From Orientallactaga sibirica (taxonomy: Eukaryota; Chordata; Mammalia; Rodentia; Dipodidae), in the NCBI GenBank assembly GCA_036365145.1, contig JAEOAD010000025.1, positions 28,095,001 to 28,159,000 on the forward strand: 64,000 nt of DNA, in the 5' to 3' direction. How positions within the stretch are numbered: the stretch's first letter is position 1; every line of letters begins with the position of its first letter. The notes beneath the pieces were generated by a model. It was not told the DNA's origin, did no database searches, and saw only the letters and a list, made by a program, of their open reading frames with translations. This document shows positions 60,801 to 64,000 of this stretch, in pieces. The position numbers and the translations under genes are program-made.

Positions 60801-61652
60801 ACACCCCCCACCCCAGCAGGCAACACAAAGGAAAATCTAAAATCCAAATGTCCAGCGCTTCCCAGGAAGACAGGCAGAACCAGCTGCAAGGCCGGCAGCT
60901 CCTCCCTCCCTCCCTCCCTCCCTCCCACTTCCACCCGCTCAGGCACACATTCTCGCTCTGGTCTCCAGGCAATTCCCCTAACTCTCCTCCGGGCAGCTGT
61001 GCAGGGACTACGGGGGATACCCAGCAGGTGACAGCTGCATGGGTCACCCACACCCCCAAAATCCTGCTAATATACCACATTCCAACAGTTACCACCCAGT
61101 GTGAGGAAGGGACCAGACACTTGCACTGGCACGGCGGTGGGGGGGGGGGTTGTGCTCAGAGAGCAGAGTGCCTCTTACACACAGAAAGGACAGATGGAGG
61201 GACGGAGGGAGGATGGGCATGGAGTCCCAGTGACCCGCAGAGGGCAGACAACTTACTTGGGCAGATGAGAGCCTCCTTGGCTGTGATACTCTTATTGCAC
61301 GCATAGCACATGGTCATGCCCGAAACGGAGATGGTGGTGAAGAGGTGGCCATTGGTATAGCGAGCGTCCTTGGCTTCCTTCATCTTCTCCTTTTCCCGGG
61401 CCTGCAGGAGGGATGAGAAAAGAGAAGTGATGCTGGATAGCTGGAGTCCAGAGACAAGCTGAGGGCAAAGGCGAGGACAAACCTCTGCCTTCACAGGCTC
61501 CGACACAGCCACTCCTACAGCACAGCCTGCCCACAAGTGTCAGAGGTGGCTGTCCAGGTAGGACCAGGCCCTAGGACAGCCAGTCCCCAAGGGCTCTAGG
61601 GCCCCTGACCTACCTGGCCCCGGCGGCTAGGTTGCCTCCTGTTACCACTCAT
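35970..61652 (-). CDS. ARHGEF2: ARHGEF2 (GEF-H1/Lfc), microtubule-regulated Rho guanine nucleotide exchange factor, 22 exons
   Basis: Activates RhoA by GDP/GTP exchange. It is held inactive on microtubules and tight junctions and released on depolymerisation (family knowledge). 22 minus-strand exons splice with no phase error into 979 codons plus stop: 61614-61652, 61257-61401, 58797-58864, 58436-58499, 56069-56198, 55802-55911, 55539-55685, 54026-54276, 53702-53827, 51231-51348, 50808-51056, 47445-47521, 44990-45159, 43057-43124, 40952-41152, 40495-40614, 40315-40382, 40160-40195, 39885-39935, 39010-39453, 36868-37051, 35970-36043. Domains: C1 zinc finger about 32-80, DH about 228-425, PH about 465-564, coiled coil about 790-860. 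The 14-3-3/PAK/Aurora site [11 protein letters not shown] has Ser at about 879 (human S886). The N-terminus here comes from an apparent alternative first exon; the canonical MSRIESLTRARID exon is not in the window. The 3' end is duplicated further left. Confidence 0.98.
36868..37051 (-). CDS. ARHGEF2: ARHGEF2 exon 21
   Basis: 184 nt encoding [20 protein letters not shown] through RLSPPHSPR. An acidic Ser-rich segment ([15 protein letters not shown]) carries likely phosphosites. Donor cga g|gtaag. Intact here; 2 nt shorter in the left duplicate. Confidence 0.96.
39010..39453 (-). CDS. ARHGEF2: ARHGEF2 exon 20 (coiled coil and RRRSLP site)
   Basis: 444 nt, 148 codons, residues 747-894. It starts [20 protein letters not shown]. 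The heptad-rich [16 protein letters not shown] through [20 protein letters not shown] forms the C-terminal coiled coil. It ends with [17 protein letters not shown], the known inhibitory phosphorylation and 14-3-3 site. The left duplicate is 439 nt and out of frame. Confidence 0.97.
39885..39935 (-). CDS. ARHGEF2: ARHGEF2 exon 19
   Basis: 51 nt, [17 protein letters not shown], phase 0 at both ends. Donor cag|gtcag. Confidence 0.95.
40160..40195 (-). CDS. ARHGEF2: ARHGEF2 exon 18 (micro-exon)
   Basis: 36 nt, [12 protein letters not shown], phase 0 at both ends, so it could be skipped without a frameshift. Acceptor ttctgcag, donor gag|gtgag. Confidence 0.94.
40315..40382 (-). CDS. ARHGEF2: ARHGEF2 exon 17
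   Basis: 68 nt, [20 protein letters not shown] then SQK. Donor aag|gttggt. The left duplicate lacks one base (ctcgcccgcc against ctcgcctcgcc). Confidence 0.95.
40495..40614 (-). CDS. ARHGEF2: ARHGEF2 exon 16
   Basis: 120 nt, [20 protein letters not shown] through SPGVTA. Donor gcc a|gtgagt. Equal length in the left duplicate. Confidence 0.95.
40952..41152 (-). CDS. ARHGEF2: ARHGEF2 exon 15
   Basis: 201 nt, [20 protein letters not shown] (first coiled coil after the PH domain), [20 protein letters not shown], ending [12 protein letters not shown]. First exon inside duplication 2; the homologue at 33927-34128 is scrambled by indels. Confidence 0.96.
41531..41600 (+). repeat. (GAAA)n microsatellite (right copy)
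   Basis: GAAA run interrupted by two A-rich variants, at the tail of the DIP-like element 41335-41530. Homologous to 34506-34578. Confidence 0.95.
41655..43050. repeat. SINEs in ARHGEF2 intron 14
   Basis: All antisense: B1 41655-41790, 42215-42335 and 42903-43048; DIP-like 42365-42550; long-form DIP-like 42670-42885. Unique or old sequence lies at 41800-42200. No exon. Confidence 0.82.
43057..43124 (-). CDS. ARHGEF2: ARHGEF2 exon 14
   Basis: 68 nt, [20 protein letters not shown] then IK, linking the PH domain to the following helix. Donor a|gtaagt. Confidence 0.96.
43125..44989. other. ARHGEF2 intron 13
   Basis: Unique sequence at 43130-43540 and 44630-44980. Repeats: degraded B1 + 43560-43660, long-form DIP-like + 43685-43910, an older DIP-like/ID relic - about 43930-44195, a B4-like relic about 44210-44330, B1 - 44480-44620. 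No exon. Confidence 0.7.
44990..45159 (-). CDS. ARHGEF2: ARHGEF2 exon 13 (PH domain)
   Basis: 170 nt, [40 protein letters not shown], ending [16 protein letters not shown]. It covers the second half of the PH domain including the C-terminal helix Trp. Donor gt|gtgagt. The split codon gives Val where human has Thr. Confidence 0.97.
45160..47444. repeat. ARHGEF2 intron 12 repeats
   Basis: B1 + 45285-45425; DIP-like + 45440-45610; DIP-like - 45720-45920 and 45940-46125; B1 - 46830-46960; DIP-like - truncated 47000-47120 and 47140-47335. Older sequence at 46140-46820 includes a relic resembling an antisense SINE (46170-46350). No exon. Confidence 0.75.
47445..47521 (-). CDS. ARHGEF2: ARHGEF2 exon 12 (PH domain)
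   Basis: 77 nt, [20 protein letters not shown] then YIFPAL. PH strands. Donor ctg|gtgag. Confidence 0.96.
47522..50807. repeat. ARHGEF2 intron 11 repeats
   Basis: Antisense B1 47690-47800, 47855-48045 and 50375-50520. Plus B1 48185-48330, partial 48345-48420, diverged 48460-48595, 48606-48760 and 48992-49140. DIP-like + partial 48810-48890, long-form 49205-49460, 49498-49730. Unique sequence at 49740-50340 and 50520-50800 without visible exons. Confidence 0.78.
50808..51056 (-). CDS. ARHGEF2: ARHGEF2 exon 11 (end of DH, start of PH)
   Basis: 249 nt, [60 protein letters not shown], ending [11 protein letters not shown]. Last DH helix and first PH strands. Donor aaa g|gtcagc. Confidence 0.97.
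51231..51348 (-). CDS. ARHGEF2: ARHGEF2 exon 10 (DH domain)
   Basis: 118 nt, [20 protein letters not shown] then [19 protein letters not shown]. The conserved Dbl-homology CR3 helix (QRITKYPLL-type motif). Donor cat g|gtgagg. Confidence 0.97.
51349..53701. repeat. ARHGEF2 intron 9 SINE array
   Basis: DIP-like + 51495-51670; DIP-like - 51690-51865; long-form DIP-like + 51868-52065; B1 - 52088-52232; DIP-like + 52245-52440; B1 + 52480-52620; DIP-like + 52645-52850, 52862-53070 and 53090-53300; B1 + 53335-53475. (CT)n tails are prominent at 52997-53050. Confidence 0.82.
53702..53827 (-). CDS. ARHGEF2: ARHGEF2 exon 9 (DH domain)
   Basis: 126 nt, [40 protein letters not shown] then IR. Phase 0 at both ends. 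Human has Tyr where this has Cys in KEL(C)ARD. Confidence 0.97.
53828..54025. other. ARHGEF2 intron 8
   Basis: A short 198-bp intron with GT-AG ends and no repeat. Confidence 0.8.
54026..54276 (-). CDS. ARHGEF2: ARHGEF2 exon 8 (DH domain, CR1)
   Basis: 251 nt, [60 protein letters not shown], ending [10 protein letters not shown]. It contains the catalytic CR1 helix (E-hydrophobic-x-Y/H-V-R type) of the Rho GEF core. Donor cag|gtgag. Confidence 0.97.
54277..55538. repeat. ARHGEF2 intron 7 with tandemly amplified SINE
   Basis: Unique at 54280-54600. DIP-like + headless copy 54606-54755, (AT)n 54759-54788, B1 - 54815-54945, then two near-identical DIP-like + copies at 54979-55155 and 55184-55370. 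Both share the same internal deletion (gttaaggcaaagcc, lacking the usual cttgcctgc) and the same ccctccttccctctgtctc tail, so one arose by local duplication of the other. Confidence 0.8.
55539..55685 (-). CDS. ARHGEF2: ARHGEF2 exon 7
   Basis: 147 nt, [20 protein letters not shown] through [13 protein letters not shown]. The acceptor region ccccag|gtgcag|ag holds two AG sites 6 nt apart; the downstream one would give DEEVIY instead of DEGAEVIY, like variants known in other mammals. Donor tat g|gtgagc. Confidence 0.96.
55802..55911 (-). CDS. ARHGEF2: ARHGEF2 exon 6
   Basis: 110 nt, [20 protein letters not shown] then [16 protein letters not shown], a Ser-rich regulatory segment upstream of DH. 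Donor gaa g|gtgagc. Confidence 0.96.
56069..56198 (-). CDS. ARHGEF2: ARHGEF2 exon 5
   Basis: 130 nt, [20 protein letters not shown] then [21 protein letters not shown] basic Ser-rich stretch implicated in microtubule and tight-junction association in the family. Donor gg|gtgagc. Confidence 0.96.
56199..58435. repeat. ARHGEF2 intron 4 repeats
   Basis: B1 - 56445-56585 and 56690-56830; B1 + 57095-57240; long-form DIP-like - 57280-57525; DIP-like + 57718-57905; DIP-like - 58150-58340. Unique parts at 56210-56430, 56840-57090, 57540-57715 and 57970-58130 show no exon. Confidence 0.8.
58436..58499 (-). CDS. ARHGEF2: ARHGEF2 exon 4
   Basis: 64 nt, [20 protein letters not shown] then K. Acceptor ccttgcag, donor a|gtgagt. 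Confidence 0.96.
58797..58864 (-). CDS. ARHGEF2: ARHGEF2 exon 3 (C1 domain, second half)
   Basis: 68 nt, [20 protein letters not shown] then QK. It supplies zinc-ligand Cys and His of the C1 finger. Donor aag|gtgagg. Confidence 0.97.
58865..61256. other. ARHGEF2 intron 2, largely unique
   Basis: SINEs are limited to DIP-like + 59388-59560 and DIP-like - 59590-59785. The rest (58870-59380 and 59800-61250) is low in repeats, unusual for this window, with a (CCCT)n patch at 60901-60926 and a G run at about 61136-61149. No exon or RNA gene recognised. Low repeat density near the alternative promoter could reflect regulatory sequence. Confidence 0.55.
61257..61401 (-). CDS. ARHGEF2: ARHGEF2 exon 2 (C1 domain, first half)
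   Basis: 145 nt, [40 protein letters not shown] then AKEALICP. It begins the C1 zinc finger with His at residue 32. The internal Met (MKEAKDARY) is the start of a known shorter isoform. Acceptor ctcctgcag, donor a|gtaagt. Confidence 0.97.
61614..61652 (-). CDS. ARHGEF2: ARHGEF2 probable alternative first coding exon
   Basis: 39 nt, [13 protein letters not shown], with a strong donor cag|gtaggt in phase 0 with exon 2. The ATG has A at -3. The same frame stays open upstream to an ATG at 61814, so the start is not certain. The basic sequence replaces the canonical MSRIESLTRARID start, whose exon was not found here and probably lies beyond 64000. The identification rests on position, donor and phase rather than on a remembered homologue. 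Confidence 0.6.
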
Positions 61653-61830
61653 CTTCCCCAGCTCTAGATCCCGCGTCCTCACTCCACCTCCCAGCCCTAG
61701 CTCTGCTCGCCCCCGGGCTGCGGTACGTTCCTCTCGGTGCTGGGGGGGAGAGGATGCGGGGGGAGGAGGGGAGAGCAGGCGAAACAGAGGGTGCCAGCTC
61801 ACCAGCGTTTCCAATCTATGGGGTGTTAGC
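61653..61830 (-). promoter_or_regulatory. ARHGEF2: Candidate ARHGEF2 internal promoter
   Basis: A GC-rich stretch with several CpGs directly upstream of the alternative first exon, including gcccgggggcgagc and a G-rich patch at 61740-61775. No TATA box at a clear distance. It sits at the edge of the low-repeat block. Confidence 0.45.
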
Positions 61831-62082
61831 TCCTCTCATAACCATGACAACCGTGTTGGAGCTGCTGTCTCTGTGGCAGCTCTGGGGGGGGGGCATACGA
61901 CACACAGGGATAGGAGGGCAGGAGATCCCCTTATTAGATTGGCTAGTAAGGCAGAATGCCTCCACGGCCACTTCAACCCACAAGTTAGGACCCCAAACTT
62001 TTAGCTCTTTTTCCTCCCCCTCGAGCCAAGGCCCTAGGGGCCTCTCCCTGGAGGCTCTGTGGTCAACACAGATCCCCAGATT

Positions 62083-62116
<34 letters not shown>
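62083..62116. repeat. (TG)n microsatellite
   Basis: Seventeen TG units in the region upstream of the ARHGEF2 alternative exon. Confidence 0.95.
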
Positions 62117-62119
<3 letters not shown>

Positions 62120-62244
62120 ACACGCACAGATTTTGGCCTCAGCTCACTCCTCTTCTCCGGGACCTCTAAAGATGGAAATCAACTAGCCGGCTTGCCTGTC
62201 TCAGAAGAAAAATGCCCCCTGCAATCAAACTTTTTTTTTTTTTT

Positions 62245-64000
62245 TGGAGGTAGGGTTTCACTTTAGCCCAGGCTGGCCTGGAATTCACTATGTAGTCACA
62301 GGGTGGCCTTGAACTCATGGTGATCCACATACCTCTGCCTGCTGGTATTAAAGACCTGTACCATCATGCACAGCTGCAATTGAACTTTTCTGATTCTTTT
62401 TGTTTGGTTGGTTGTTTTTTGTTTTTTTTTTTTTTTTTTTATTTTTGTTTTTTGGTTTTGCAAGGTATGGTCTCACTCTGGTCCAGGCTGACCTGGAATT
62501 AACTATGCAGTCTCAGGGTGGCCTCGAACTCTCGGCGATCCTCCTACCTCTGCCTCCCGAGTGCTGGGATTAAAGGCGTGTGCCACCATGCTCGGCTGTT
62601 TTGTTTTGTTTTGTTTGTTGAGGTAGGGTCTCAGTCTAGCCCAGACTGACCTGGAATTAACTATAAAGTCTCAGGGTGGCCTTGAACTCACGGCAATCCT
62701 CCTACCTCTGCCTCCCAGGTGCCTGGATTACAAGCGTGTGCCACCACGCCCAGCCGGAGAATTTTTCTGATTCTCAAACTATCCTTCCCAAAGAAACCTC
62801 CTGAGCTCCCTCAATTGCTCCTGGCCCAAGTGGTCATTCCATCTCAATTAATCCCTGCTGACCACTATGCCCCCTCTTGCACACCCCTGTGGGCCTTTTC
62901 CTTCTAGGCTTCCCCCACTTCCTGTAGCCTCTGCCAGTCAAGTCATTCTCCCTACCTCTTTTCTGTCCCTCTTCAAGTCCCTGAACTTCCCCCAAAACCC
63001 AAGAAAATAAAAAGACAAATACTGGCTGGGCATGGTGGCTCATGCCTCTATAATCCTAGTACTTGGGAGACAGGATTAGTGAGAGTTGAATACCAGTGAG
63101 ACCTTGTCTCAAAAAAGCGGGAAAAGTGGGGGAAGCCAGGCGTGGTGGCGCACACCTTTAATCCCAGCACTCGGGAGGCAGAGGTAAGAGGACCACCGTG
63201 AGCTTGAGGCCACCCTGACAATACAGAGTGAATTCCAGGTCAGCCTGAGCTAGAGTGAGACCCTACCTCAAAAAAAATTAAAAAATTAAAAAAAAGTGGG
63301 GGAGAGGGCTGGAGGATGGCTTAGCAGTTAAGGCATTTGCCTGCAAAGCCAAAGGACCCAGGTTCAATTCCCCGGGACCCACATTAGCCAGATGCACAAG
63401 GGAGCACATGCATCTGAAGTTTTTTTGCAATGGCTGTAGGTCCTGGTGCATCCATTCTCTCTCTCTGTCTCTCTCTCCCTCTTTCTCTGTCAACATAAAT
63501 AAATAAATATTGTCATGAGTTCGAGGCCAGCCTGAGACTACATAGTGAATTCCAGGTCAGCCTGAACTAGAGTAAGACCCTACCTCAACCCCCCCAAAAA
63601 AAGGGGGGGGAGTGGAGAGGAGAGATGGTTTAGTTGTTAAGGTGCTTGCTGACAAAGCCAAAGGACCAGGCTTGATTTTCCAGTACCCACATAAAGCCAG
63701 ATACACATGGTGGCACATGCGTCAGGAGTTCATTTGCAGTGGCTAATGGCCTTGATACCCTTCCCCGACTCAAATAAATAAATTAATTAAATATTAAAAA
63801 TAAAAGGCTGGGCTGGAGAGATGGCTTAGCAGTTACGACATTTGCCTGCAAAGCCAAAGGACCCAGGTTCGACTCCCTAGGACCCACATAAGCCAGCTGC
63901 ACAAGAGGGTACATGCATCTGGAGTTTGTGTGCAGTGGCTGAAGGCCCTAGCACATCCATTCTCTCTCTCTTTCTCTCTACGTGCCTACTTCTGTATCTC
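62245..64000. repeat. SINE array upstream of the ARHGEF2 alternative exon
   Basis: B1 - 62245-62375, 62460-62600 and 62620-62755; B1-like + 63020-63110; B1 + 63135-63270 and partial 63515-63600; DIP-like + 63305-63505, 63615-63780 and 63805-64000 (cut by the window edge). Unique sequence at 62770-63010. This is likely the long intron after the canonical first exon. Confidence 0.8.

Overview
The window is nuclear DNA from a rodent, most likely a jerboa or close relative (Dipodidae). Two SINE families dominate it: B1 (7SL-derived, about 140-150 bp) and a tRNA-headed family that looks like the dipodid DIP/B2-superfamily element. The dipodid assignment is inferred from repeat type and was not searched. 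Three genes lie in the order KHDC4 (minus), RXFP4 (plus), ARHGEF2 (minus), the order I know from human 1q22.

Left part (1-12780): the 5' six coding exons of KHDC4, a KH-domain splicing factor, read right to left from a CpG-island promoter near 12.6-12.78 kb. The gene runs off the left edge. The promoter, exon 1 and exon 2 occur again at 14.84-15.64 kb because about 2.8 kb is tandemly duplicated (11009-13844 and 13845-16648). The proximal copy has an intact frame; the distal copy has lost 2 nt in exon 1.

Middle (16650-27620): a SINE-dense spacer around the single-exon, fully open RXFP4 gene (18764-19864), the INSL5 receptor, followed by a polyadenylation signal.

Right part (27621-64000): ARHGEF2 (GEF-H1), minus strand. 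I could join 22 coding exons in one frame (979 codons before the stop) from an apparent alternative first exon at 61614-61652 to the stop at 35970. They encode a C1 zinc finger, DH and PH domains, a C-terminal coiled coil and the RRRSLP phosphorylation site. A 7-kb direct duplication (27621-34605 and 34606-41630) repeats the last eight exons and the 3'UTR. The right-hand copy is in frame and completes the gene. The left-hand copy carries several frame-breaking indels and is either a partial pseudogene or a false duplication from assembly.

The three genes do not form a pathway: an RNA-splicing cofactor, a peptide-hormone GPCR and a microtubule-regulated RhoA exchange factor are simply syntenic. 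The most unusual structure is the pair of near-identical direct duplications flanking RXFP4. I saw no novel gene system, CRISPR array or functional RNA gene.
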